This document shows, piece by piece, positions 25,594-33,805 of a stretch of DNA of 64,000 nucleotides. Source of the stretch: CALKYB01 sp964510575 (lineage in GTDB: Bacteria; Bdellovibrionota_C; UBA2361; SZUA-149; CALKYB01); contig CAZECN010000001.1 of NCBI GenBank assembly GCA_964510575.1, positions 129,228 through 193,227 of the forward strand, in the 5' to 3' direction. The notes beneath the pieces were generated by a model. It saw only the letters and a list, made by a program, of their open reading frames with translations, searched no databases and was not told where the DNA came from. The position numbers and the translations under genes were made by a program. Within the stretch, counting starts at the first letter, position 1. The number at the start of each line of letters is the position of its first letter.

Positions 25594-25950
25594 ATGAAAA
25601 ATTTAACTCAGTCTTTGATGGTTTTAATGATTCTTGGGATGAGCGCCTGTACTGCGGGAGGTTTAAACCGCACACAAACGGGAGCTCTTGGTGGAGCTGC
25701 TGCTGGAGCAGGTCTGGGAGCCATTATTGGTAATCAGACTGGTGATGCCGGAGCTGGAGTTGCGGTTGGTGCGGCAGCTGGAGCTTTGAGTGGAGCTCTT
25801 ATTGGAAACCAGCTTGATGGACAGTCTGCTGAAAGAGCCAGAATTGAAGAGCTTGAAAGAAGAAATTCTGAAGAGTTGGACAGGCAGCGTCGCGAAATTG
25901 AAGAGTTGAGACGTCAGCGTCAACAAGATGATTACTATCGTAGATACTAG
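25594..25950 (+). CDS. Small glycine-zipper lipoprotein
   Basis: 118 residues. Lipobox LGMSAC gives a lipidated Cys near residue 19. A glycine-zipper region follows (TGALGGAAAGAGLGAIIGNQ and GAGVAVGAAAGALSGALIGNQ, residues 28-75), then a charged coiled coil of Glu/Arg to the end. Glycine zippers usually pack as membrane-associated helices or pores in envelope proteins of the Rick_17kDa/YMGG type. TAGGAGA precedes the ATG at 7 nt. The zipper is nearly identical to that of the OmpA-like lipoprotein at 27935, so they are paralogues. Confidence 0.85.
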   Translation: MKNLTQSLMVLMILGMSACTAGGLNRTQTGALGGAAAGAGLGAIIGNQTGDAGAGVAVGAAAGALSGALIGNQLDGQSAERARIEELERRNSEELDRQRREIEELRRQRQQDDYYRRY

Positions 25951-26114
25951 CGTAAGCGTTCAGCCCACGCTCCTCTTCGTTCCTGAAAACGGCTCCTCAG
26001 CTGCGACGTATAACAACGTCGCCGTTTTAGAGCCTCGATTAGCTGGACCTTAACACCTACGCATTACCTACTAGTTTGCATAGGAGATAGGGTTTAGGTG
26101 AAGCTAACTCTGTT

Positions 26115-26147
26115 AAAAAAAGCCCCCCTAGAAGGGGGCTTTTTTTT
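26115..26147 (+). terminator. Strong Rho-independent terminator
   Basis: A6-AGCCCCC...GGGGGCT-T8 forms an 8-bp G+C-rich stem around a short TAG-type loop. It is bidirectional in composition, and on the plus strand it ends the small glycine-zipper lipoprotein transcript. Confidence 0.9.
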
Positions 26148-26218
26148 GTTTGGAGCATGCTTCTGGGGTGGTTTTTATCTGGCGTGACCCTGTACGATGC
26201 GGTACCCTTTCTTCTTCA

Positions 26219-26250
26219 GGCAGGTTAAACCAAAGCCTTTTGGACCTGCC
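26219..26250 (+). promoter_or_regulatory. Two-part leader hairpin
   Basis: GGCAGGT (26219-26225) pairs with ACCTGCC (26244-26250), and inside it CCAAA pairs with TTTGG. It lies 77 bp ahead of GTG 26327. A possible weaker CTGGT/ACCAG hairpin follows. Function unknown. Confidence 0.45.
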
Positions 26251-26326
26251 ACTTGTGTTTCGAGGTCTGGTTAAACTGACCAGGTAAGGTGGTATCCTTT
26301 AGTTCTAATGTTGGGAGTTAGTAGCT

Positions 26327-27916
26327 GTGAAGAATAAATTGTCCTCTAAAATTGTAATATCGGTTGGATTATTAACTGCAACTATCGCACTTCAGGGCTG
26401 TGGTTACTTGAACCGGCAGTTTCCTAGTTTAGGTTTGCCTGAGTATGAAGTCACCCCAACCGGCGTTGGTGCTGTGACCGGAACTGCCTTAGGTGGCGGA
26501 GTTGGAGCCTTAATTGGTTCTGCTAGTGGAAATCTTGGAGGAGGTACGTTTCTTGGAGCTGCATCTGGAGCAACAGCCGGAGCCGTTATAGGAAACCAAG
26601 TTCATCGTGCTGATCAAGCAATCGCACTTCAAGAAAAGCGAGTTTTGCAACAGCGTAGACAGATTGAAATGTTGGATAAGGAGCTTGAGACAATTCGCAA
26701 ACAGCAAGGTGACCGAGTCGTTTCTGCTTACAGACCAAGTTACACTGATGGAACAGCAAGAGGTTCTCTTTCTAGACATGGGGTTCAGCCTGGATTGCCT
26801 GGAAGTAACGTGCAAGGAAGCATAAGACAGCGTCCCTCGGTTCCAGTTGGAGATGAATTTAATCGTAGACGAGCTCCAAGACGTTCAGCTCTTGTTGAAG
26901 AGAATATCACCACTCGCGAGACGGTGCAGCCAGTTGAGGTAGCTAGGTATGATGATGTTCGAAACTCTACCCTAGGAGCTAGGCAAGAAGCTCAAGTTTA
27001 CTCAGCTGAAGTTAATGACCAGGAATTGAGACGATTTCTTTCTAATGTTCCAGTTAGGCAAGCTCGTAGTGGAGTTGAGCCAGTAAGGGTGGCTAAGAGC
27101 ACCGTTAGCAGAGAAGCTTCTAAGCCAGTTGCTAGGCAAGTAGTTAGAAAGCAAGAAGTGAAGAGACAGGTAGTTAGGGCACCGGAAAGCACTCCGGTCA
27201 GGGAAGTAGTTGTTCCTTCTACTCCACCTCAAGCTACTATTGTTAAGCCGGTTCAGAGGTATCAAGCCCCAGCTCCGGTCAGACCAACTGCTATCAGACC
27301 TGTTCAACCACGATCCGTTGAAACGGCTCCGGTGCAAGTTTCAAAAAATTCTCAACCAGTAAGAGGTCTGCCGACTGCGCAAGGAATTACTGAACGAGTA
27401 GTTTCAACGGATGATAGGAAAGTTACCTTCAATATTCCGCCTGCGAAAAAAGCAGCTGCCATCGGTACTTCGGGTTCTACTTTCAGCTCTGGCATTCAGC
27501 CGGGTACTGTAAGGAAAATTGGAGAGAACGGTAGAGTGAGCGAAGAACGTGCATTGGGAGAGTCTACTAGAGTCTCAAGCCCTGTGAGAAAAGTAGAAAA
27601 GGTAGTTGCTCCAGTGGCCGCTCGGGTTGTGTCGGCACCTTCTAGCCAAACGAAACATTCATCTCCGAGCTGTGTGGAAGCTGAAAATGAAGCTCAGCGG
27701 GCTAGGGAAGCAACTTCTGATGCTGACAGGTTATTTTATTACAGAAGAGCACTTAGGTTGTGCGGTGAGTCTTCCAACTATCACTTGGAAACAGGTAAAG
27801 CTTATGCTGCCATTGATAGAATAGAAGACGCTGCTTTTGAATTTAGACAGGCTATAGACCTTGATCCGAATAACCAAGCAGCTATCCAGCAATTATCGAT
27901 TCTTGAAAGAAAATAA
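26327..27916 (+). CDS. Large glycine-zipper lipoprotein with C-terminal TPR
   Basis: 529 residues from GTG 26327 (GGGAG 9 nt upstream). Lipobox ALQGC gives Cys near 25. The glycine-zipper region (GTALGGGVGALIGSASGNLG, then GAASGATAGAVIGNQ) covers about residues 50-92. Next is a short coiled coil, about 300 residues of low-complexity Val/Pro/Arg/Gln sequence, and a C-terminal pair of TPR helices (residues 460-529, with FEFRQAIDLDPNNQAAIQQL). It is probably an envelope scaffold; no known family matches the whole protein. The OmpA-like lipoprotein gene starts 18 bp later. Confidence 0.78.
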   Translation: MKNKLSSKIVISVGLLTATIALQGCGYLNRQFPSLGLPEYEVTPTGVGAVTGTALGGGVGALIGSASGNLGGGTFLGAASGATAGAVIGNQVHRADQAIALQEKRVLQQRRQIEMLDKELETIRKQQGDRVVSAYRPSYTDGTARGSLSRHGVQPGLPGSNVQGSIRQRPSVPVGDEFNRRRAPRRSALVEENITTRETVQPVEVARYDDVRNSTLGARQEAQVYSAEVNDQELRRFLSNVPVRQARSGVEPVRVAKSTVSREASKPVARQVVRKQEVKRQVVRAPESTPVREVVVPSTPPQATIVKPVQRYQAPAPVRPTAIRPVQPRSVETAPVQVSKNSQPVRGLPTAQGITERVVSTDDRKVTFNIPPAKKAAAIGTSGSTFSSGIQPGTVRKIGENGRVSEERALGESTRVSSPVRKVEKVVAPVAARVVSAPSSQTKHSSPSCVEAENEAQRAREATSDADRLFYYRRALRLCGESSNYHLETGKAYAAIDRIEDAAFEFRQAIDLDPNNQAAIQQLSILERK

Positions 27917-27934
27917 AGTTAACGAAGAGTAGAA

Positions 27935-28645
27935 ATGAAAGAAAGTAAAGCTCGATTAGGTATTCTCTGTCTTGTGGTGTTGTTGTTATCTGGCTGCGTT
28001 GTTGGGGGGGTTAATAGAACCACAACAGGGGCAGTGGGTGGAGCTGCTGTTGGTGCTGGGCTGGGAGCTATCATCGGAAATCAAACAGGTGATCCTGGAG
28101 CAGGGGTTGCGATTGGTAGTGCTGCTGGTGCTTTGGGTGGAGCTTTAATTGGTAATCAGCTCGATGAAAATGATCGTGCTAATGCTGATAGTCGACAAAG
28201 GATTGAAGATCAGCAGTCTAGGCTGGAAGAAAACCATCGCTTAGTTCAGGAGTTGAAGAGAAAAGGAGCCGATGTCTCACAGACTAGTAGAGGGGTCATA
28301 GTTAATCTACCCGATGTTTTGTTTCAATTTAATAGTTCAAGGTTAACTGGAGAAGCTCAGGGAACTCTCAGTGATATTACTGAAGTAATTCAAAGCACTC
28401 CTGGTCGCCAAATTTCAGTAGAAGGTCACACCGATTCCATTGGAAGTACAAGCTATAATAAGCGCCTCTCGCTTCGACGAGCAAATTCAGTAGCAGATGG
28501 TTTAAGAACACGTGGAATAGAAGGCGGGAGACTTCGAGTTATTGGATATGGAGAAGGTTCTCCAATTGCTAGTAACAATAGCGATGCTGGGCGTTCTCGA
28601 AACCGTAGAGTAGAGATAGTTATCGAAAACTCTAATAGATTTTAG
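27935..28645 (+). CDS. OmpA/Pal-type peptidoglycan-binding lipoprotein with glycine zipper
   Basis: 236 residues. Lipobox LLSGC, then a glycine zipper (TGAVGGAAVGAGLGAIIGNQ) almost identical to that of the small lipoprotein at 25594, a short coiled coil, and an OmpA_C domain from about residue 115. The peptidoglycan-binding signature is VEGHTDSIGSTSYNKRLSLR near 158, ending NRRVEIVIE. This is the YiaD-like layout: outer-membrane anchor plus cell-wall binding. Confidence 0.9.
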   Translation: MKESKARLGILCLVVLLLSGCVVGGVNRTTTGAVGGAAVGAGLGAIIGNQTGDPGAGVAIGSAAGALGGALIGNQLDENDRANADSRQRIEDQQSRLEENHRLVQELKRKGADVSQTSRGVIVNLPDVLFQFNSSRLTGEAQGTLSDITEVIQSTPGRQISVEGHTDSIGSTSYNKRLSLRRANSVADGLRTRGIEGGRLRVIGYGEGSPIASNNSDAGRSRNRRVEIVIENSNRF

Positions 28646-28727
28646 TTATTAAAAACCCCTCTTATTTTTCGTCATCTGAAGAGAATTCTGCATAGTTTTG
28701 CTCTTATTATCGTATTGATCTAGAACT

Positions 28728-28753
28728 ACGACCTTCTAGTAATTTAAGGTCGT
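28728..28753 (+). promoter_or_regulatory. Hairpin covering the ribosome site of the GT2-GtrA gene
   Basis: ACGACCTT (28728-28735) pairs perfectly with AAGGTCGT (28746-28753) around a 10-nt loop. AAGG, the only ribosome-site-like sequence before ATG 28757, lies in the 3' arm. In RNA this could hold translation down until the hairpin opens. Confidence 0.5.
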
Positions 28754-28756
28754 ACC

Positions 28757-29905
28757 ATGAAAAGCTCTAGTAAAATAATCTACTCAAGATCCAGTCCTGT
28801 AAAAAAACTCGAAAGCTTTCCACTTAAAAAAGAGGTGAGTGTCGTAATACCAGTCTATCAAGAGGCTGAAAATCTGGAGTATTTGATTCCTGAGATTGAT
28901 CGAGTGCTTGTTGAAAGTGAAGTGTCTTATGAGTTAATCATCGTGGACGACAACTCTCAAGATGGAACTGAGGAGCTAATCGAAAAACTTGGTTCAGAAT
29001 TTCCTCTTAATCTTATTGTTCGTGAAGTTGAACCCAGGAGTTTGGAGCAGTCTGTATTAAAGGGTTTGTCGTTAGCCAAAAACTCCGTAAGTGTTGTTAT
29101 GGATGCAGACTTTAGTCATCCTCCTGCTTTCTTGCCGGAAATGATTATGCCAATAGTTAGTGGAGACGCTGATATTACTGTTGGTAGCCGTTATATGAAG
29201 GGAGGCGGTATTGAAAATTGGAGTTTCTTGCGTAGAGTTTCCTCGCGAGCTTCAGGTTTCCTGGCCAAAGGAATTTCTAAATTAACTGACCCTACCAGTG
29301 GATTTATGGCTGTCAGATCCTCCTTGGTCTCCGATCTTCCAGTTAATCCTAAAAGTTGGAAGGTAGTTCTAGAATTCGTGACTCGCTTAGATGGTCGAGT
29401 TAAGGAAGTTCCAATCGTATTCTGTGACCGCAGGTTTGGAGAGAGTAAACTCGATAATGGGGCAAAGCTTGCTTATTTGCGACATCTTTGGAGTCTCTAT
29501 GAGCTTAGACTTCCAACAGTAATGGAATTAGTTAAGTTTTGTTTTGTTGGTTTATTCGGTTTGACCGTAGATACCACGGTTTTAATTGCCTTAGTTGAAG
29601 GTTTTGGAGTTGGCCATTTGCTTGCAGCTTCACTAGCCTTCGGAGTTGCTGTTAGTTGTAATTATTTTCTTAATCGTTTTTGGACTTTTAGGAAAAAGGA
29701 AGTGGAGTCTTTACTGGGAAGCTTTTTTTCCTATGTAAGTGTCTGTGGAATAGGCCTACTTGTTCGTTTGTTAGTTATGTCTCTCTTGTTGAGTAGTGCC
29801 TTTAATTCAGGAGAGAAATTTTACTTACTAGCTAGCTTTATGGGCGTGGCTACAGCGACGATTTTTAATTTTATTGGCAGCAAAGTATTTGCTTTTGCTA
29901 GATAG
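28757..29905 (+). CDS. Polyprenol-phosphate glycosyltransferase (GT2) fused to GtrA domain
   Basis: 382 residues. The N-terminal GT-A domain (about 25-240) resembles dolichyl-phosphate mannose synthase: VVIPVYQEAENLEYLIPEI near 30, IIVDDNSQDGTEE near 60, MDADFSHPP (metal-binding DxD-like) near 115, and VGSRYMKGGGIENW near 140. The C-terminal part (about 250-382) has four helices of the GtrA family (VKFCFVGLFGLTVDT, FLNRFWTFRKK). The fusion makes and probably moves a polyprenyl-phosphate sugar for envelope glycan modification. Its ribosome site lies in a hairpin. Confidence 0.9.
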   Translation: MKSSSKIIYSRSSPVKKLESFPLKKEVSVVIPVYQEAENLEYLIPEIDRVLVESEVSYELIIVDDNSQDGTEELIEKLGSEFPLNLIVREVEPRSLEQSVLKGLSLAKNSVSVVMDADFSHPPAFLPEMIMPIVSGDADITVGSRYMKGGGIENWSFLRRVSSRASGFLAKGISKLTDPTSGFMAVRSSLVSDLPVNPKSWKVVLEFVTRLDGRVKEVPIVFCDRRFGESKLDNGAKLAYLRHLWSLYELRLPTVMELVKFCFVGLFGLTVDTTVLIALVEGFGVGHLLAASLAFGVAVSCNYFLNRFWTFRKKEVESLLGSFFSYVSVCGIGLLVRLLVMSLLLSSAFNSGEKFYLLASFMGVATATIFNFIGSKVFAFAR

Positions 29906-30427
29906 CTATTGCGGCTTTATAAAACCACTGAGTGCTAGTATTGCCGGATGTTCATAGTAGTCAGTGCGGGTAATTAGCTGATTTGTTAGTACACCTACCG
30001 TGCCATCCCCTTGTTTTGAGTTTGTTCTGCCATAAACAATATCGTCAGCCTCTCCTAATTCCTTTCCAGCTTTAACCAATGAGGCCAGGTTTTCTGGGAG
30101 TTTGAAACGAGCAGCCTGAGAACGGCTTTGAAGACCTTTTTTGTTTTCTACTACTAACCAAGCAAATACATAAAGCTCTTCTTTATCTCTAATCAATCCG
30201 CCTTCAATGCTGCAGTAGTAGTCTTGCCCTGGAGCCAGTTTTTTTACTTCAGATAGACGGTTCAGAGCTCCTTCCAAGGTTTCACTTTCCCCAAAGGGTT
30301 GGTCGTTTACTCCTGAGCTAGCTGCCAGGGAACAGGTTTCGAGACCTTCCTCGGGAAAAGTGAGTTGAAACGCTCGTTGGAAAGCTTCTACTTTAACAGG
30401 ATTCTTGGATGCGATTGCTATTTTCAT
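29906..30427 (-). CDS. yjjX: Inosine/xanthosine triphosphatase (YjjX family)
   Basis: A 173-residue house-cleaning NTPase that hydrolyses non-canonical purine triphosphates (ITP, XTP). Family features are IAIASKNPVKVEAFQRAF at the N-terminus, SSGVNDQPFGESETLEGALN near 38-58, and YCSIEGGL near 72. The coding end meets the stop of the GT2-GtrA gene from the opposite strand. It precedes clpX on the same strand only in the sense of lying beyond the clpX terminator. Confidence 0.85.
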   Translation of the reverse strand: MKIAIASKNPVKVEAFQRAFQLTFPEEGLETCSLAASSGVNDQPFGESETLEGALNRLSEVKKLAPGQDYYCSIEGGLIRDKEELYVFAWLVVENKKGLQSRSQAARFKLPENLASLVKAGKELGEADDIVYGRTNSKQGDGTVGVLTNQLITRTDYYEHPAILALSGFIKPQ

Positions 30428-30521
30428 TCTATGTGGACAGACATAATTACCCTTTGCACTGCAAAGATAACCAATAGCCTGAGATATGCAACAGCTTCAA
30501 AGTTTAGCCGCTGCAAACCAT

Positions 30522-30549
30522 AAAAAAGGCCCCTGTAAGGAGCCTTTTC
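30522..30549 (-). terminator. Terminator of clpX
   Basis: AAAAGGC...GCCTTTT arms (30524-30530 / 30542-30548) with a G+C-rich interior and flanking A/T runs; on the minus strand a T6 run follows the stem, about 20 nt after the clpX stop. Confidence 0.75.
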
Positions 30550-30567
30550 TAGTGAAAATTTGGTTAG

Positions 30568-31827
30568 CTATGAGTTCGCTGTATCCTTGATGTTTACCAA
30601 GGTAGGAGAAACACCTTTTTCGATAGTGTCTTCGTCAACGATCACTTCTCCAATATTTTTATTGGCAGGAACTTGATACATAGTATCAAGAAGTATTTCC
30701 TCAATAATTGAGCGAAGTCCCCTTGCTCCAGTTTTTCTAGCAATAGCTTTTCTAGCCATAGCTTGAAGTGCTTTTTCAGTGAACTCTAACTTTACATCAC
30801 TGTAATTAAAAAGTTTTACATATTGCTTAACCAAAGCATTTTTTGGCTCGGTTAAAACTTTGACCAGGTCAGCTTCTTCAAGTTGTTCTAGGGCTGCTAC
30901 GACAGGTAGCCTTCCTATGAATTCAGGAATTAACCCGAAAGCTAGTAGGTCTTTTGGTTCAGCTTTTTTGAACAAATCTTTGTCGTCTTCGTTTATTGAA
31001 ACAACTTTTGATCCAAAGCCGATTTCTTTAGTTCCAAGTCTTCTTTGAACAATTCCTTCAATCCCAGCGAAAGCCCCACCGCAAATGAAAAGAATATTTT
31101 TAGTGTCAACTTGAAGCATTTCCTGTTGAGGATGTTTTCTACCACCTTTTGGGGGAACGTTGGCAACTGAACCTTCAATTAGCTTTAGTAGAGCTTGTTG
31201 AACACCTTCCCCAGAAACGTCTCGCGTTACTGATGGGCTTTCAGATTTTCTTGAAATCTTATCAATTTCATCGATGTAGATAATACCTTTCTCAGCCTTG
31301 TCTACATCATAGTCCGCTGATTGAAGGAGGTTGACGATTATGTTTTCTACATCCTCTCCTACGTAACCAGCTTCAGTTAAATTGGTAGCGTCGGCGATTG
31401 TAAACGGAACATCCAGCATTTTAGCTAGCGTCTGAGCGAGTAAAGTCTTTCCTGAGCCTGTTGGTCCTAGTAGAAGGATGTTGGACTTTTGAATTTCTAC
31501 TTCGTCTTTATCTTTGCCGGCATTTTCAATTCTTTTGTAGTGATTGTGAACGGCTACCGAGAGAACTTTTTTGGCGCTATCTTGACCAATCACATATTGG
31601 TCCAAATGTTCTTTAATTTCTGGAGGGGTAGGGACTTCTCCAGAAAACGTAGACTTCGATATGTTTTGCAGTTCTTCAGTAAGAATGTCGTTGCAGAGGT
31701 CTACACACTCATCGCAGATGTAGACACTAGGTCCAGCCACTAGTTTTCTCACTTCTTCTTGAGCCTTCCCGCAAAAAGAGCATTGTAAAAGTGGATTTTT
31801 AGATAGTTTGTCGTTTTTTCCCATCAC
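30568..31827 (-). CDS. clpX: ATP-dependent protease ATP-binding subunit ClpX
   Basis: AAA+ unfoldase of the ClpXP protease, 419 residues. The N-terminal C4 zinc-binding domain (CSFCGK...CDECVDLCND, residues 16-46) recruits adaptors. Then come Walker A GPTGSGKT near 120, Walker B IIYIDEIDKI near 188, the pore-loop region and the IGF loop EIGFGSKV near 270 that docks on ClpP. clpP and tig, common neighbours, are absent here. An SspB-like adaptor with a ClpX-binding tail is encoded at 45192-45737. Confidence 0.97.
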   Translation of the reverse strand: MMGKNDKLSKNPLLQCSFCGKAQEEVRKLVAGPSVYICDECVDLCNDILTEELQNISKSTFSGEVPTPPEIKEHLDQYVIGQDSAKKVLSVAVHNHYKRIENAGKDKDEVEIQKSNILLLGPTGSGKTLLAQTLAKMLDVPFTIADATNLTEAGYVGEDVENIIVNLLQSADYDVDKAEKGIIYIDEIDKISRKSESPSVTRDVSGEGVQQALLKLIEGSVANVPPKGGRKHPQQEMLQVDTKNILFICGGAFAGIEGIVQRRLGTKEIGFGSKVVSINEDDKDLFKKAEPKDLLAFGLIPEFIGRLPVVAALEQLEEADLVKVLTEPKNALVKQYVKLFNYSDVKLEFTEKALQAMARKAIARKTGARGLRSIIEEILLDTMYQVPANKNIGEVIVDEDTIEKGVSPTLVNIKDTANS

Positions 31828-32213
31828 TGCAAAACCTCTACTAAGATGTTATTATATGCCTTCGGAGACGGTTTAAGGCCGTTTCCTTGAATAATCTATT
31901 GGATGTTAAGTGGTCCTAAAGCTCTTCATTTTTGTCGCTCTAAGGGGTAAAGAGCTAAGGGTTTGGCACTGAGTAGCGCTAACATACTGAAAAATAAGCT
32001 TTTTATTTGAGCCGAAAACACCCGAATTTGGCTATAAGTAGTTATCGGTCAATGGGGTGATTGTCTTAATATAACGGTAAGAAGGTCAGGGTAAGATTAT
32101 TGGATTAGCTGGTTAGTTTAAAATTTTATTGCCTAGGCCGAGACTTTTCTTGATTAGCGGTAATCCTAAGAGTTAAGACATATAGAAGCGTTAAGAAATT
32201 CTGAAAGGAAATA
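31828..32213. other. Divergent intergenic region upstream of clpX
   Basis: 386 bp. A minus-strand -10 box TATAAT lies at 31856-31851, giving a short leader before clpX; its -35 is poor. A hairpin GGAGACGG/CCGTTTCC (31864-31871 / 31879-31886) sits just upstream of that box. The rest, towards the small plus-strand gene, shows no gene or clear signal. Confidence 0.45.
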
Positions 32214-32438
32214 ATGACTACTAAAAGTAAGAGCAAAAGTTTTACCCCTGGGGACCGAGTAAAGAGAACAGGAATTCATGGGCCAGTTGGCACAGTAGAG
32301 AAAGTTCGAACGGAGACAATTAGTGATTCGATCAAGTCTGCTGGAAAAGATAAAGAGCCCCCAACTGAGACTGTTACGGTCATGTGGGATAATGGAACGC
32401 TTTCCCACTTTATCCCAGAAGGCCTAGAGCACGCTTAG
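32214..32438 (+). CDS. Small SH3-like/KOW-like hypothetical protein
   Basis: 74 residues. The sequence has the turn pattern of a small beta-barrel (FTPGDRVKRTGIHGPVGTVEKV near 10-31, VTVMWDNGTLSHFIPEGLE near 53-71), similar in layout to KOW/SH3-like domains that bind nucleic acid or protein. No known family is recognised with confidence. A clear AAGGA site 6 nt before ATG 32214 supports translation. It faces plsY tail to tail. Confidence 0.6.
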   Translation: MTTKSKSKSFTPGDRVKRTGIHGPVGTVEKVRTETISDSIKSAGKDKEPPTETVTVMWDNGTLSHFIPEGLEHA

Positions 32439-32459
32439 CTTTGTTTCAGGGCAATTGAT

Positions 32460-33140
32460 TTACTCTTTTGCCGATTCGATAGGGGCTTCTGTTTTTTTTG
32501 TTAGGGCCTCTGGAATCTTAAACCTAGGCTCTGTCCCTTCGAGTATTCGATATATATTTGCCTTATGGCGGGAAATGACTATTAACCCCATCGCCATAGA
32601 TGCGAACTTAGTTAAGCCTCCCTGAGCCGTAGGGATATCTAACATAATCAGGAGAACAAAGAGTATTACCCCTAGAACTGAGCCAAGGGAAACTATTCTA
32701 AACTGTCTAACCACTACTATGAAGCAAGCTAATCCTAAAACTGCTTGGATTGGGGCAATGACTAGAAAGGCCCCTAAGGTAGTAGCAACTCCCTTGCCAC
32801 CCTTGAAAAAAAGAAATGGTGAGTAGCAATGGCCCAAGATAGCAGCTAAGCCTAAGCAAGCCTGAAGATCTACTTGAGTAGTGCCTGTGGAGCCCGACCA
32901 TTTTAGCTGACCCACTGAATAAAACACAGGTATCAAAGATGGCAACATTCCTTTCACGAGATCCGCTGCTAGGGTAACCAGTCCGGCTTTTTTCCCTAAC
33001 GCCCTCGCGGTATTTGTTGCCCCAGTGTTCCCACTTCCTTCTTTGCGAATATCTTTTCCGAAGTATTTACCTACGAGATATCCACTTGGAGTCGAGCCAA
33101 TGAAGAAACTAACAATAAGGAGAATAATAAAAGTGCCCAT
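32460..33140 (-). CDS. plsY: Acyl-phosphate:glycerol-3-phosphate acyltransferase PlsY
   Basis: A 226-residue inner-membrane enzyme that transfers an acyl chain from acyl-phosphate to glycerol-3-phosphate, the first step of phospholipid synthesis. Conserved loops: GSGNTGATNTAR near 37, GHCYSPFLFFKGGKGVATTLG near 100, and a third motif around LIVISRHKANIYRI near 190. About seven hydrophobic segments. Last gene of the kinase-def-fmt-rpe-plsY run, 5 bp after rpe. Confidence 0.94.
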   Translation of the reverse strand: MGTFIILLIVSFFIGSTPSGYLVGKYFGKDIRKEGSGNTGATNTARALGKKAGLVTLAADLVKGMLPSLIPVFYSVGQLKWSGSTGTTQVDLQACLGLAAILGHCYSPFLFFKGGKGVATTLGAFLVIAPIQAVLGLACFIVVVRQFRIVSLGSVLGVILFVLLIMLDIPTAQGGLTKFASMAMGLIVISRHKANIYRILEGTEPRFKIPEALTKKTEAPIESAKE

Positions 33141-33145
33141 GGCTT

Positions 33146-33784
33146 CTATTTTCTAAGGGAGAGCATTGCCTCCTGGTAGTTTTCTTTACCGAAAACTGCG
33201 GTGCCTGCAACCAGAACGTTAGCCCCTGCTGAGATTATCTTAGATGCTAAGTCTGCATTAACCCCACCGTCGACTTCAATGTCTGTACTTTCACCAAGAA
33301 GCTCTCTCGCCTCTTTTATTTTTCCAAGACTTTTATTTATGAAACTTTGTCCACCCCAACCAGGGTTTACTGACATGATACAAAGTAAGTCAATTGACTC
33401 TGTAAGGTCTGCAATGGATGAGACAGGAGTTGAGGGGTTGATGGCAACTCCGGCTTTTGCTCCTGAATCTCGTATGCTTTGAAGAACTCGATGTAGATGA
33501 GGACAAACTTCTTGGTGGACCGTTATCACATCAGCTCCTGCATCTCTAAAAGCAGCAACTTGGTTTTCAGGGTTTTCGATCATCAAGTGAACATCTAGAG
33601 GAACACTAACTGATTTTCTTAGGGCTTTAACTAGATCTGGACCGAAAGTTATAGGAGGTACGAACTGGCCGTCCATAACGTCGATGTGAATCCAATCGGC
33701 GCCAGCGTCCACAACTTGCTCAACTTCTTCTCGGAATTTTCCCCAGTCGGCAGCAAGAATGGAGGGAGCAATGTTTATTTTCAC
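33146..33784 (-). CDS. rpe: Ribulose-phosphate 3-epimerase
   Basis: A 212-residue TIM-barrel enzyme interconverting ribulose-5-P and xylulose-5-P. Motifs: IAPSILAADWGKF at the start, WIHIDVMDGQFVPPITFGP (catalytic His/Asp) near 31-49, DVHLMIENP near 65, MSVNPGWGGQSF near 137, and VDGGVN near 173 with phosphate-binding VAGTAVFG. It lies 21 bp after fmt. Confidence 0.97.
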   Translation of the reverse strand: MKINIAPSILAADWGKFREEVEQVVDAGADWIHIDVMDGQFVPPITFGPDLVKALRKSVSVPLDVHLMIENPENQVAAFRDAGADVITVHQEVCPHLHRVLQSIRDSGAKAGVAINPSTPVSSIADLTESIDLLCIMSVNPGWGGQSFINKSLGKIKEARELLGESTDIEVDGGVNADLASKIISAGANVLVAGTAVFGKENYQEAMLSLRK

Positions 33785-33805
33785 CCTAGTTTTTCCTCAT
33801 TAAGT

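Larger units (their letters stand above)
25951..26326. other. Structured intergenic region between two lipoprotein genes
   Basis: 376 bp. It holds a compound hairpin at 25986-26028 (AAAACGG and GCGACGT arms pairing with ACGTCGC and CCGTTTT), the strong terminator at 26115-26147, and a two-part hairpin at 26219-26250. The T-rich terminator should separate the two lipoprotein genes into different transcripts, leaving the third hairpin in the leader of the downstream gene. Confidence 0.55.
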
